From contig NZ_JBLTXA010000003.1 in assembly GCF_048066175.1 (NCBI RefSeq), positions 62,001 through 126,000 of the forward strand: DNA of 64,000 bases. Direction: 5' to 3'. The translations under genes were made by a program, and so were the position numbers. Origin of the DNA: Niveispirillum fermenti. Lineage in GTDB: Bacteria; Pseudomonadota; Alphaproteobacteria; Azospirillales; Azospirillaceae. The notes under the pieces are model-generated. The model saw only the letters and a program-made list of their open reading frames with translations, searched no databases and was not told the DNA's origin. Every line of letters begins with the position of its first letter. Position 1 is the first letter of the stretch. Shown here piece by piece: positions 25,578 through 34,873 of this stretch.

Positions 25578-27184
25578 GGGGCCGGGCCGGCCGGCCGGCC
25601 GGTTTCCTCCCCTGGCTGGTCCTGCTGCTGATGCTGGCGGTGCCGGCGCCGATGGTGCGGGCAGAGGCGCCGGATGGGCCGGAACTGCGTATCGGGCTGG
25701 ACAGTCTGGGGGTGACCTATGCCCCCTATGCGGTCAACAGCCTGTCGACCCGCACCCTGCTGTCCCACCTTTACGAAGGACTGGTGGCGCGACGGCCCGA
25801 TCTGGGTCTGGTACCGTCCCTGGCGACGGGCTGGAGCCGGCGGCCCGATGGGGCGTGGCTGTTCGAGCTCAGGCCCGGTGTGCTGTTCCATCGTGGCGGG
25901 GTCCTGCGGGCCGGCGATGTCGTCTACAGCCTTTGCCGTATCCTGGCCACGCCGGGGTCGGTCCTGGCGACCACGGTGCGCCAGTTCGCCATGGTGGAGG
26001 CTGTGGGGGCCGACAAGGTGGCGATCCACCCCCTGGCACCCTTCGCCGATGTGCCGGGGCAGATGGTGGGCCTGTGGATCGTCCAGGCGCCCTCCGGCTG
26101 GGCGGGACGCTTCGACCCGGCCGGCTGTGCCGGGGTGGAGGGAACCCCGGGCCCGGTGCCGGACGGCCCGCCGGATGCCAACGGCACCGGGCCCTACCGG
26201 CTGGTGCAGTATCAGGCCGACACCCATCTGGTCATGGTGCGGTTTCCCGGCCATTGGCATGGGGTGCCCGCCTGGGGTCGGGTCGTGATGCTGCGGATCG
26301 GCGATGCCGGCCGCCGCGCCCGCGCGCTTGTCGTGGGCGAGGTCGACCTGATCGACATGGTTCCGGCCGAAAGCCTGGCCTATCTGCAGGGCCGTCCCAA
26401 TCTGGAGATCGTGGCAGGCCCGATCTACCGCGTGTTCATGATCCAGATGAACCAGCGTTCCGCGGCCATGGATGTGCAGGGGCGCAATCCCCTGGCCGAT
26501 GCCCGCGTTCGGCGCGCCATATCCCTGGCCATCGATCGCGGGACGCTGGCCCGGCGCACCATGGTGAACGGGGCGAAGCCCACGTCGCAACTGGTGCCGA
26601 CCGGCATGGCGGGCCACCAGCCGGACCTTTCCGACGATCCCTATGATCCCGACGCCGCCCGGCGGTTGATGCGGGAGGCGGGATTCACCGACGGGTTCAC
26701 GCTCAGCCTGGCGACGCTGGACCATGCTGCGCGGCTGGGCACGGCCGTGGCGCGCTATCTTCAGCAGATCGGCATTCGTGTCATCCTCCACACCCTGTCG
26801 GAGGCGGAGTTGATCAGCCGGGCGGCTGCCGGGGATTTCCAGCTTTTCATCGGGTCCGCCAACCTGTTCAGCGGCGATTTCACCACCCTGGTGCGCGACC
26901 TGCTGGCCAGCCCGGACGAAGCCGCCGGCCGGGGCGGCTATAATCGCGGGCAGTTCCGTGACGCGGAAATGGATGCGCTGGTCGCCCGGCTGATGACGCT
27001 GCCGCCCGATGATCCCCTGCTGCCCGCCTATCGCCGCCGCGTCGCGCTTCTGGCCCATGCGCAGACGGCCGTCGTGCCGCTGGCCCATGCCGGACGGCTT
27101 TGGGCCGTGCGGCATGGGCTGGCCTTTTCCGGGCGTATGGATGGAATGACACTGGCCATGGATGTGGCGCCGCCCCCGCCCTGA
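25574..27184 (+). CDS. Family 5 periplasmic solute-binding protein (peptide type), orphan
   Basis: The product has 536 residues. The N-terminal hydrophobic segment (GFLPWLVLLLMLAVPAPMVRA) is a signal peptide. The SBP_bac_5 pattern is clear: LSHLYEGLVARRPDLGLVPSLATGWSRRPDGAWLFELRPGVLFH (about residues 55-98), RAGDVVYSLCRIL, and ADARVRRAISLAIDRGTLARRTM in the second lobe. Such proteins deliver peptides or similar solutes to Opp/Dpp transporters. No permease genes adjoin it; an oppBCDF operon lacking a binding protein lies at 53.2-57.1 kb. It overlaps the upstream GNAT gene. Confidence 0.9.
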   Translation: MRGRAGRPAGFLPWLVLLLMLAVPAPMVRAEAPDGPELRIGLDSLGVTYAPYAVNSLSTRTLLSHLYEGLVARRPDLGLVPSLATGWSRRPDGAWLFELRPGVLFHRGGVLRAGDVVYSLCRILATPGSVLATTVRQFAMVEAVGADKVAIHPLAPFADVPGQMVGLWIVQAPSGWAGRFDPAGCAGVEGTPGPVPDGPPDANGTGPYRLVQYQADTHLVMVRFPGHWHGVPAWGRVVMLRIGDAGRRARALVVGEVDLIDMVPAESLAYLQGRPNLEIVAGPIYRVFMIQMNQRSAAMDVQGRNPLADARVRRAISLAIDRGTLARRTMVNGAKPTSQLVPTGMAGHQPDLSDDPYDPDAARRLMREAGFTDGFTLSLATLDHAARLGTAVARYLQQIGIRVILHTLSEAELISRAAAGDFQLFIGSANLFSGDFTTLVRDLLASPDEAAGRGGYNRGQFRDAEMDALVARLMTLPPDDPLLPAYRRRVALLAHAQTAVVPLAHAGRLWAVRHGLAFSGRMDGMTLAMDVAPPPP

Positions 27185-27302
27185 TCCTTCAGGATGTTCA
27201 TCTGTCATCCATTACATCCATGACGGGTGATGGGATTGGACAAGGATATGGTGGACAGGTATCGTTGGGGGGATTTAAGGGTTAACAATGGAGGAAGCGG
27301 CC

Positions 27303-27761
27303 ATGGCGGATTTCACCATCGCCCCACCCGCCCCGGAGGATGAGGCTGATTGGCGCCGCCATTGGGCACAATATCTGACCCGCTACACCGTCAATGTCAC
27401 CCCGCTGACCACCGACATCATCTGGGCCCGCATGCTGGACCCGACATCCGCCATGCGCGGCCTCATCGCCCGTGATGCCGATGGGCGGGGTATCGGCTTC
27501 TGCCACCTGATCCTGCACGACAATACCTGGTCGCTGCACCCGTTCTGCTATCTGGAAGATATGTTCATCGCGCCCGAATACCGGCGGCGCGGGATCGGCC
27601 GGGCCATGCTGGACCGGATCGTCGAACTGGCACATGCCAACCAGTGGGCCCGCGTCTACTGGACGACGTGGGAGAATAATGCCGGTGCCCGGACCCTGTA
27701 CGATCAGGTGACGGGCGGCGCCGATTCGCTGGTCCATTACACGATCAAGGTCAGTGCCTGA
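27303..27761 (+). CDS. GNAT-family N-acetyltransferase, relative of the 25107 gene
   Basis: The product has 152 residues from the ATG at 27303, preceded by GGAGG 8 bases upstream; an in-frame ATG at 27288 overlaps that site. The loop RRRGIGRAML (about residue 97) follows CYLEDMFIAPEY. WENNAGARTLYDQVTGGADSLVHY matches the same positions in the 25107 protein. It is 118 bases after the binding-protein gene, same strand, possibly one transcript. The substrate is unknown. Confidence 0.9.
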   Translation: MADFTIAPPAPEDEADWRRHWAQYLTRYTVNVTPLTTDIIWARMLDPTSAMRGLIARDADGRGIGFCHLILHDNTWSLHPFCYLEDMFIAPEYRRRGIGRAMLDRIVELAHANQWARVYWTTWENNAGARTLYDQVTGGADSLVHYTIKVSA

Positions 27762-28098
27762 CCCCCGGCCCGTGGCGCACCTCCCTTCTTCTCCCTTGGT
27801 TTCCGCCCCTGTCCGCCTGGTGGGCATGTTCTCTTTTGGTTCCGGACGCTAACCATGATAGGGTGGGCGCCGCCGGGGGGCGGAGATGTGATCGGTTGAC
27901 GGTACGGGTGGACCCCGCGTGAGGCGGCGCGTTTCATCCGGGCCGACCGATGCATGTTGCTCCCTTCACAAGTTTCGCATCCACCCTATTTCCGGTCCGG
28001 GTCGCTTCCGCCGGTCGGCGGAAAGCGGGACGAACCCGGCAACAGGCCGGCGCCGCAGGCATGGCGCGGGCGGGAATGAAAATGGTTGGACGGTCGTG
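27762..28098. other. 337-base gap before the ABC export operon
   Basis: It presumably contains the operon promoter. I see no gene, strong terminator or clear repeat in it. Confidence 0.4.
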
Positions 28099-29160
28099 AT
28101 GGACAATAAACGGGACCTGCTGCACTCGCTGAAGATCGACCGCCGGGAGGACCCGGCCATGCCGGCGCAGGGAACCAGCGGCTGGGTCCGTGTGGCGGGC
28201 GTGGCGGGCTTGCTGGTGCTGGGCGTCGTGGGTGGGGTCGTTGGCGCCCGCCTTCTGGGGGAAACCGGGCCGGCGGCTTCCGGTCCGGCTGCCTCCGGGG
28301 CCAATGGCGCAGCGGTGCAGGCGCCCTCTGCCGCCAGCGCCGCTGGCACCGCCAACGCCGCCCCGGCGCGGCCGGCCGGCTCGCTGGTGGCGTCGGGCTA
28401 TATCGTGGCCCGGCGCACGGCGACCGTGTCGGCGGAACTGACGGGCCGGGTGCAGGATGTGCTGGTGGATGAGGGCATGGTGGTGACCAGGGGCCAGGAA
28501 CTGGCGCGGCTGGACGCGACCCTGGCCGTGATCGACCTGGACCTGGCCAAGGCCCGCGTGGCCGCCGCCCAGGCCCAGGCGGAGGGGCTGTCCGCCGACC
28601 TGCGCGACGCGGAGCGGGTGTTGCAGCGCACCTCCTCCCTTTCCCGGGCTTCCAACGCCTCGGAAGCGGAACTGACGCGCGCCCAGGCCCGGGCGGAAAC
28701 ATTGCGCGCCCAACTGAAAGGCGCCCGCGCAGAGATGGAGGTGGCGCGCATTTCCGTGGCCCGTCAGGCGGAAACCGTGGACAGGCATGTCGTGCGGGCC
28801 CCGTTCGACGGCGTCGTGATCGACAAGAACGCGCAGCCGGGAGAGATCATCTCCCCCATGTCGTCGGGCGGCTTCACCCGTACCGGCGTCTGCACGCTGG
28901 TGGACATGACCAGCCTGGAGGTCGAGGTGGATGTGAATGAGGCCAATATCGGCCGCGTCCGGCCGGGCCAGAAGGTGGAAGCCGTGCTTGATGCCTATCC
29001 GGACTGGAAGATCGCGGCCAGCGTGATCGCCGTGGTGCCGCGCGCCAACCGCGACAAGGCGACCATCAAGGTGCGCATCGCCCTGGATCAGCGTGACGCC
29101 CGCGTCCTGCCCGACATGGGGGCCAAGGTCACGTTCCTGGACGCCAGATCGTCCGATTGA
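28099..29160 (+). CDS. Periplasmic adaptor (membrane fusion protein) of an ABC exporter
   Basis: The product has 353 residues starting MDNKRDLLHSLKID. One membrane helix (VRVAGVAGLLVLGVVGGVVGARLL, about residues 35-55) is followed by a low-complexity Ala/Gly/Pro linker. The lipoyl-like half GRVQDVLVDEGMVVTRGQELARLD, a coiled-coil hairpin (about 160-225), and RAPFDGVVIDKNAQPGEIISP follow, the HlyD/MacA pattern. It probably links inner-membrane permeases to an outer-membrane channel. First gene of a four-gene operon. Confidence 0.9.
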   Translation: MDNKRDLLHSLKIDRREDPAMPAQGTSGWVRVAGVAGLLVLGVVGGVVGARLLGETGPAASGPAASGANGAAVQAPSAASAAGTANAAPARPAGSLVASGYIVARRTATVSAELTGRVQDVLVDEGMVVTRGQELARLDATLAVIDLDLAKARVAAAQAQAEGLSADLRDAERVLQRTSSLSRASNASEAELTRAQARAETLRAQLKGARAEMEVARISVARQAETVDRHVVRAPFDGVVIDKNAQPGEIISPMSSGGFTRTGVCTLVDMTSLEVEVDVNEANIGRVRPGQKVEAVLDAYPDWKIAASVIAVVPRANRDKATIKVRIALDQRDARVLPDMGAKVTFLDARSSD

Positions 29161-29219
29161 AGCATTTTCAACTTGGCGGCCGCTGTCCCCTCGGGATGGC
29201 GATTGGGGGGAGAGCGTAC

Positions 29220-29909
29220 ATGACGGCACTGATCACCATCACGGGCGGCGCCAAGCGTTTCGTCAAGGGCAAGGAAACCATCACCATCTTCGACCGGCTG
29301 GACATGCAGATCGAGGAGGGGGATTTCATCGCCATCATGGGCCCCAGCGGGTCGGGCAAGACGACACTTCTGAACCTGCTGGGCGGTATCGACAAGCCCA
29401 CCGCCGGGTCCATCGATTTCGCCGGGCAGCGCCTGGATCAGATGGGCGAGGGGCAATTGTCGGCCTGGCGCGCAGCCAATGTCGGCTTCATCTTCCAGTT
29501 CTACAACCTGATGCCGGCCCTGAACGCGGCGCGCAATGTGGAACTGCCCCTGCTGCTGACCCGGCTGGGTGCGGGGGAGCGCCGGCGACGGGTGGAAACG
29601 GCACTGAAGATCGTGGGCCTGGCGGAACGCGCCCGGCATTTCCCGCGGGAGATGTCGGGCGGGCAACAGCAGCGCGTCGCCATCGCGCGCGCCATCGTGG
29701 CCGACCCCAAGCTTCTGCTCTGCGATGAACCGACGGGCGATCTGGACCGCAAGACGGCGGACGAGATTCTGGGCATGCTCCAGTTGCTGAACCGCGAGCT
29801 GGGCAAGACCATCATCATGGTCACCCATGATCCGGAGGCGGCGCGCCACGCCAACCGCGTCCTGCATCTGGACAAGGGCCGCTTCGTGGAGCAGGAGGGC
29901 GTGGCATGA
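29220..29909 (+). CDS. ABC transporter ATP-binding protein, MacB/LolD type
   Basis: The product has 229 residues from the ATG at 29220 with GGGGAGAG upstream. The Walker A is GPSGSGKTTLLNLLGG, the signature MSGGQQQRVAIARAIV, the Walker B LLLCDEPTGDLD, and the H-loop MVTHDPEAARHA. The short loop and PTGDLD are typical of LolD/MacB/FtsE-like ATPases. Its end overlaps the permease start by four bases. Confidence 0.95.
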   Translation: MTALITITGGAKRFVKGKETITIFDRLDMQIEEGDFIAIMGPSGSGKTTLLNLLGGIDKPTAGSIDFAGQRLDQMGEGQLSAWRAANVGFIFQFYNLMPALNAARNVELPLLLTRLGAGERRRRVETALKIVGLAERARHFPREMSGGQQQRVAIARAIVADPKLLLCDEPTGDLDRKTADEILGMLQLLNRELGKTIIMVTHDPEAARHANRVLHLDKGRFVEQEGVA

Positions 29910-31063
29910 CCGATTTCAGCCTGATCCTGGCCAACCTGTTCAGCCGCAAGCTGCGGGCCGCGCTGATGATCGTGGCGATTTTCTTCGCCTTCCTGATCTT
30001 CGGCATGCTGGCCGGCGTGCAGAACGGCTTCAACAGTATCGGCAGCAGTGCCGGGGAAAACCGGCTGGTCACGGTGAACAAGATCAACTTCACCCAGCCC
30101 ATGCCCATCGCCTATGTCAACCGCATCCGCGCCGTGGACGGCGTGGCGCGGGCCAGTTTCGCCAATTGGTTCGGGGGCTATTACCAGGACCCCAGGAACC
30201 TGGTGATGACCTTCGCCATCGATCCGGAAAGCTATCTGGACATCTATGCCAGCGACATCGCCCTGACGGCGGACGAGCGGGCGGCCTTCCTGGCCGATCG
30301 CACGGGCCTGCTGGTGGGGCGCAAGCTGGCGGAAAATAACGGCTGGAAGGTGGGGGACCGCATCCCGCTGAAATCCAACATCTATACCAACAAGAGCACG
30401 GGTGAGCAGTCCTGGGACTTCACCATCGCCGGTATCATGGAGCCGGCGCGGGAGGAGGCGGATACGAACTATGCCCTGTTCCACCACACCTATTTCAACG
30501 AGTCGGTGACATTCGGCCAGGATACGGCCGGCTGGATCGTCATGGAAACCACGGACAAGGCGCTGAACACCAAGGTGGCGCAGACCATCGACGCCATGTT
30601 CGCCAATTCCCCGGCCGAAACCGCGACAGACACGGAGAAAGCCTTCAACGAGGCGTTCATCGGCCAGTTGGGCAATATCACGCTGATCATCACGCTGGTG
30701 GTCGGGGCGGCCTTCTTCACGATCCTGATGATCGTGGGCAATACCATGGCCATGGCCGTGCGCGAGCGGACGAAGGAGATCGGGGTCATGAAGACGCTGG
30801 GCTTCCCCTCCCGCCGCATCTTCAAGCTGGTGCTGGGGGAAAGCCTGCTGTTGTCGGCGCTGGGCGCGCTACCGGCCCTGGCCCTGGCGGCTTTCCTGCT
30901 GGCCATGCTGAAGCCGGTCATCGGCTTTCCCGGCCTGGCGCTCAGCCCGCCCTACATCGCGCTGGGCCTGGGCATCATGCTGCTGCTGGGGCTGGTCACG
31001 GGCATCATTCCGGCCTGGACCGCCCTGCGGCTGAATATCGTCACCGCCCTGGGGCGGCAGTGA
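29906..31063 (+). CDS. ABC transporter permease, FtsX/MacB type (first)
   Basis: The product has 385 residues. An N-terminal helix (LRAALMIVAIFFAFLIFGMLAGV) is followed by a large periplasmic domain of about 220 residues, then three C-terminal helices in the FtsX-domain pattern; MAMAVRERTKEIGVMKTLGFPSRRIFKLVLGESLLL is the conserved cytoplasmic block. Start overlaps the ATPase stop (ATGA). Confidence 0.92.
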   Translation: MTDFSLILANLFSRKLRAALMIVAIFFAFLIFGMLAGVQNGFNSIGSSAGENRLVTVNKINFTQPMPIAYVNRIRAVDGVARASFANWFGGYYQDPRNLVMTFAIDPESYLDIYASDIALTADERAAFLADRTGLLVGRKLAENNGWKVGDRIPLKSNIYTNKSTGEQSWDFTIAGIMEPAREEADTNYALFHHTYFNESVTFGQDTAGWIVMETTDKALNTKVAQTIDAMFANSPAETATDTEKAFNEAFIGQLGNITLIITLVVGAAFFTILMIVGNTMAMAVRERTKEIGVMKTLGFPSRRIFKLVLGESLLLSALGALPALALAAFLLAMLKPVIGFPGLALSPPYIALGLGIMLLLGLVTGIIPAWTALRLNIVTALGRQ

Positions 31064-31109
31064 ATATCCTCAACCGCCCCGGGGCGGTCGTGAGGGCGGG
31101 GGGACACCG

Positions 31110-32297
31110 ATGCGTATCCTGAACCAGATCGTCGCCGTTTCGACCATCAATCTGAAAAGCCTGCCGCAGCGTTTCTGGCTGTCGCTGTCCACGGTGGTGG
31201 CCGTGGCGCTGGTGGTGATGGTGCTGCTGTCCTTCCTGGCCATGGCGGCCGGGTTCCAGCGCACCATCGAAGGGTCCGGGTCGCCCGGCATCGCCATCCT
31301 GTTGCGCGATGGCTCGCAGCAGGAACTGAATTCCATCGTGATGCTGGAGCAGATACGGCTGGTGGGGGAGGCGCCGGGTATCGTGCGCAAGCCCGATGGC
31401 AACCCGCTCCTGTCGGGGGAGCTTTATGTCGTCGTCGACGGCATCCGGCGCAGCACCGGCATGAAGGCGAACATACCGCTGCGCGGCATCGGCCAGGATG
31501 GCCCCGGCCTGCGTGACGGGCTGACCTTCTCCCAGGGCCGCATGTTCTCCCCCGGCAGCAACGAGATCGTGGTGGGCGAGGGGCTGGCACGGGAATTCAC
31601 CGGTTTCGAACTGGGGCGGGAGATCAAGCTGGGGCCGACCACCTGGAAGGTGGTGGGCGTCTTCGCCATGAACGGGGCCGTGTTCGAGAGCGAGATCTGG
31701 GCCGACGTCACCGTCGTGCAGAGCATGTTCCGTCGCGGCAACAGCTTCCAGACCATCCGGGTCCGGTTGGAGACGCCACAATCCATCAAGGTGCTGCAGG
31801 ATTATGTCGCGAACGAACCGCGGCTCAAGCTCGCCGTCTCATCCGAGCAGGAATTCTTCGCGGGCCAGTCCTCGGGCACCGTGAAGCTGATCCGGGGTGC
31901 TGGCTGGCCGCTGGCCATTGCCATGGCCGTGGGGGCGCTGGCCGGGGCGCTCAACACCATGTACAGCTCTGTCGCTGCGCGGACGCGGGAGATTGCGACC
32001 CTGCGCTGTCTTGGCTTCGGCGGCTTTCCCAGCTTTGTCGCCACCCTGCTGGAAAGTCTTGTCCTGTCGGCCATCGGCGGGCTGATCGGGACCGTGCTGA
32101 CCTGGATGTTCTTCGACGGGTTCAGCACATCCACCCTGGGCGAGGGGTTCACCCAGATCGTGTTCAGCTTCTCCCTCACCCCGGCGCTGGCCGTGCAGGG
32201 GGTGACGCTGGCCCTGGTGGTGGGCATGATCGGCGGCTTCTTCCCGGCCTTGCGCGCCGCACGGCTGCCGATCGTCGCGGCCTATGCCCAGGGGTGA
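31110..32297 (+). CDS. ABC transporter permease, FtsX/MacB type (second)
   Basis: The product has 395 residues with the same topology: an N-terminal helix (FWLSLSTVVAVALVVMVLLSFLAMA), a periplasmic MacB-like domain and a C-terminal FtsX domain with VAARTREIATLRCLGFGGFPSFVATLLESL. It likely forms a heterodimer with the first permease, since the operon has one ATPase and two different permeases. The cargo is unknown. Its stop codon is followed directly by a long palindrome. Confidence 0.92.
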   Translation: MRILNQIVAVSTINLKSLPQRFWLSLSTVVAVALVVMVLLSFLAMAAGFQRTIEGSGSPGIAILLRDGSQQELNSIVMLEQIRLVGEAPGIVRKPDGNPLLSGELYVVVDGIRRSTGMKANIPLRGIGQDGPGLRDGLTFSQGRMFSPGSNEIVVGEGLAREFTGFELGREIKLGPTTWKVVGVFAMNGAVFESEIWADVTVVQSMFRRGNSFQTIRVRLETPQSIKVLQDYVANEPRLKLAVSSEQEFFAGQSSGTVKLIRGAGWPLAIAMAVGALAGALNTMYSSVAARTREIATLRCLGFGGFPSFVATLLESLVLSAIGGLIGTVLTWMFFDGFSTSTLGEGFTQIVFSFSLTPALAVQGVTLALVVGMIGGFFPALRAARLPIVAAYAQG

Positions 32298-32365
32298 TGC
32301 CAAATTGCGATAATGCCAATCCGCCTTGATACTGACCATCGGCCAGTATCAAGGCGGATTGGCAT
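32297..32365. repeat. Long palindrome with a left flank like the local repeat family
   Basis: ATGCCAAATTGCGAT (32297-32311) resembles the repeat left end ATACCAACTTGCGAT. It is followed by a 22-bp perfect inverted repeat (arms 32313-32334 and 32344-32365; core CCGCCTTGATACTG). There is no T-run. The first base is the final A of the permease stop codon. It may act as a transcript end and looks like a diverged repeat-family member. Confidence 0.6.
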
Positions 32366-32427
32366 GACCTGACATCTTCCGGTTCTGTCCGGTGAGGGGG
32401 CCTGCCCCCACCGGACAGGGGTGCTGA

Positions 32428-34587
32428 TCAGAAATCGACCGTGGTCGACAGCTTGAACGTGCGCGGCGCGCCCTGCAGAAGCGTGGTGGCGAAGGCGTCG
32501 TAGGAAGAGGCCCAGTACCGCTTGTCCGCCACATTGTCGACGTTCAGGCGCAGCGTCACCGGCCGGTCGCCCGCCAGGAACACATAGCGGGCCCCCAGGT
32601 CGAACCGCGTCCAGGCGGGGATCGACAGGGTGTTGGCCGCATCCACCTTCTGGCTGCCCGTGCGCACGACCCGCCCGGTCAGCGTGACGGCCGGCATGAA
32701 GGGCAGGTCCCATTCGACATTGCCGTTGATCGTGTAATCGGGAACGCCGATCACGTCATTGCCCTCGTTCACACCGCCGGCCGTCTTGCGCAGCTCCGCA
32801 TCGCTGAGCGAGAAGCCGCCGATCAGGCGCAGCCCGTCCACCGGCTCCCCATCCAGGCTGAGTTCGATGCCGCGGTTGCGCTGTTCGCCATCCATCGCAA
32901 AGACCAGCGGGCCGGCCGGGTTGGCCGCGTCGACCGGCCGGGTGAAGGCGCTGGGCTTCTTCGTCTGGAACAGGGCCAGCGACACGGCCATGCGGCCGAA
33001 ATCATACTTGCCGCCGATTTCATACTGTGTGGACTTGTAAGGGGCGAACACCTCCCCCGAATTCACCACGCGCACATCGATGGGGGCCGTCGGCCCCTGC
33101 GCCAGCCCCTGGATGCGGTTGGCGTAAAGCGACAGCCCCTCGGCCGGCTTCACGACCAGGCCGACGACGGGCGTGTTGGCGCTTTCATCATATTCGCCGG
33201 ACTGGACGCCCGTGCCATAGGCATAGCTTTTCGTGCGGATGACCTGGTGGCGGATGCCCAGCGTCAGCAGCACCTTGTCGTCGAAGGCACCCAGCGTGTC
33301 GGCGATATAGGCGCTGTAAAGCCGCGTGCGGGAAATGGGATCAGGATCGTCCAGATCCCCGCCGGAGAAGGCGGAGGCCGGCTGTGCCACCGCCGGCGTG
33401 GTGTAGAGATTGCTGGCAAAGCCGCCGAAGAAATCATAGGCATTGCGGTTGACCTGCCAGACGGCCGAGCCGCCGGCATTGATCTCGTGGCTGATGGCGC
33501 CCGTGCCCAGCTTGGCCCGGATGCCGGCCTGCGCGGCTTCGTTATTGTCGGTACGCGGAATGTACGACCCGCCGCCATTGGCGGCACCGGTCAGCACATC
33601 GGTCACGGTGATGCTGTCATAGATGCCCTTTTCCGACCCGTCGCGGGCGCCGGCCGCCGCGTACAGCGTAACATTCTCCGTCACGTCATATTCACCGCGC
33701 AGGATACCGAACACGTCGCGCAGGGTGCTGTAGGACCAGGACTGGCCGTAATTGTGATCGGCCTTCGGCACGTCGGGGATGGCGTTTGTGCCCAGGGTCA
33801 CCTTGGGGCGAAGGTTGCGCACATGCATGCGCTGATAGGCCAGGTCGAAGGAAAGGCGCGCACGCTCCCCCGTCCAGTCCAGGCCCGTGCCCAGCACATA
33901 GGCGCTGCGGAATTCCCCGTCGATGGCCACATCGCCGGTGCGGGCGGCGCCGTTGATGCGGATGCCGAACTGGTCGCCCTCCCCGAACCGGCGGGCCATG
34001 TCGAAGCTGCCGCCTATATGTTCGTCGCCGGTATAGTTCAGCGTGGCGCGGGCCAGCGGCCGGGCTCCCGCCCGCTTGGGCACCAGATTGACGTTGCCGC
34101 CCAGGCCCGAGCCGCCGGGGGCGGCGCCGTTCAGGAAGGCGCTGGCGCCGTTCAGCACCTGCACCTGCTCGTAAAGCTCCGGGGCGATCAACTGGCGCGG
34201 GGTCAGGCCGTACATCCCGTCGATGGCGATATCATCGCCGAACAGCGGGAACCCGCGCACGATGAACAGTTCGGCGGCATTGCCGAAGGCATAGCCCGTG
34301 CGCACCGACGGGTCATTTTCCAGCACCTGACCCAGCGTCTGCGGCTGCTGGTTCAAGATCAGGGCCGAGCCATAGGATTTGATGGCGAACGGTACATCGC
34401 CGGCCGGCTTGTCGCCCAGCACGCCGACGGTGCCGCCGCGGATGACCTGGGTCTGGTTCCCGCGCTGCGCGGTCACCACGATTTCCGACAAGGCCTCGCC
34501 CCCGGCCTGCTGAGCCTGCGCCGGCAGACCGGCCGCCAGCAATGCCGCCAGGGAGACACCGGCAATCAGGGCATGATCGAGTTTCAT
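32428..34587 (-). CDS. TonB-dependent outer membrane receptor (siderophore type)
   Basis: The product has 719 residues. A signal peptide (ALIAGVSLAALLAAGLPAQAQ) precedes a TonB-box-like ALSEIVVTA (about residues 32-41). The plug domain includes SVRTGYAFGNAAELFIVRGFPLFGDDIAIDGMYG and VQVLNGASAFLNGAAPGGSGLGGNVNLVPKRA, the hallmark of FhuA/FecA-like siderophore receptors. The beta-barrel ends in the required aromatic (STTVDF). It probably imports an iron-siderophore. It is last in an operon headed by a PepSY protein and a Fur box. Confidence 0.95.
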   Translation of the reverse strand: MKLDHALIAGVSLAALLAAGLPAQAQQAGGEALSEIVVTAQRGNQTQVIRGGTVGVLGDKPAGDVPFAIKSYGSALILNQQPQTLGQVLENDPSVRTGYAFGNAAELFIVRGFPLFGDDIAIDGMYGLTPRQLIAPELYEQVQVLNGASAFLNGAAPGGSGLGGNVNLVPKRAGARPLARATLNYTGDEHIGGSFDMARRFGEGDQFGIRINGAARTGDVAIDGEFRSAYVLGTGLDWTGERARLSFDLAYQRMHVRNLRPKVTLGTNAIPDVPKADHNYGQSWSYSTLRDVFGILRGEYDVTENVTLYAAAGARDGSEKGIYDSITVTDVLTGAANGGGSYIPRTDNNEAAQAGIRAKLGTGAISHEINAGGSAVWQVNRNAYDFFGGFASNLYTTPAVAQPASAFSGGDLDDPDPISRTRLYSAYIADTLGAFDDKVLLTLGIRHQVIRTKSYAYGTGVQSGEYDESANTPVVGLVVKPAEGLSLYANRIQGLAQGPTAPIDVRVVNSGEVFAPYKSTQYEIGGKYDFGRMAVSLALFQTKKPSAFTRPVDAANPAGPLVFAMDGEQRNRGIELSLDGEPVDGLRLIGGFSLSDAELRKTAGGVNEGNDVIGVPDYTINGNVEWDLPFMPAVTLTGRVVRTGSQKVDAANTLSIPAWTRFDLGARYVFLAGDRPVTLRLNVDNVADKRYWASSYDAFATTLLQGAPRTFKLSTTVDF

Positions 34588-34669
34588 TCTCTTCCTCCGG
34601 CGTTGAAGCCGCTTCCTTAATCAAGGGTGAAATCGCAATCGCTTCTTAGTGGCGATTGCCTGGAACAAA

Positions 34670-34873
34670 TCAGGACCGTCGCGCCCACAGGGCCCAGGCC
34701 ACGACCAGGACCGGAATGCCAAGCGTGATCCAGGAGACCAGATCGCGCAGGCCGTCGCCCGTCAGCGCGGCGATCAGGCCGATGGTGCTGGCGATGGCGA
34801 TCAAGGTGGGCGCCAGGAAGATGGCCGCCAGGGATTGCCGGCCTTGACGCCCGGTTCCGGTCCCGCGGCTCAT
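34670..34873 (-). CDS. Small membrane protein of the iron-uptake operon
   Basis: The product has 67 residues with two hydrophobic helices (AAIFLAPTLIAIASTIGLIAALTG and LVSWITLGIPVLVVAWALW). The ATG overlaps the PepSY gene stop by four bases, so the proteins are probably made together. Similar small two-helix proteins commonly sit between PepSY-family and TonB-receptor genes; the function is unknown. Confidence 0.75.
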   Translation of the reverse strand: MSRGTGTGRQGRQSLAAIFLAPTLIAIASTIGLIAALTGDGLRDLVSWITLGIPVLVVAWALWARRS

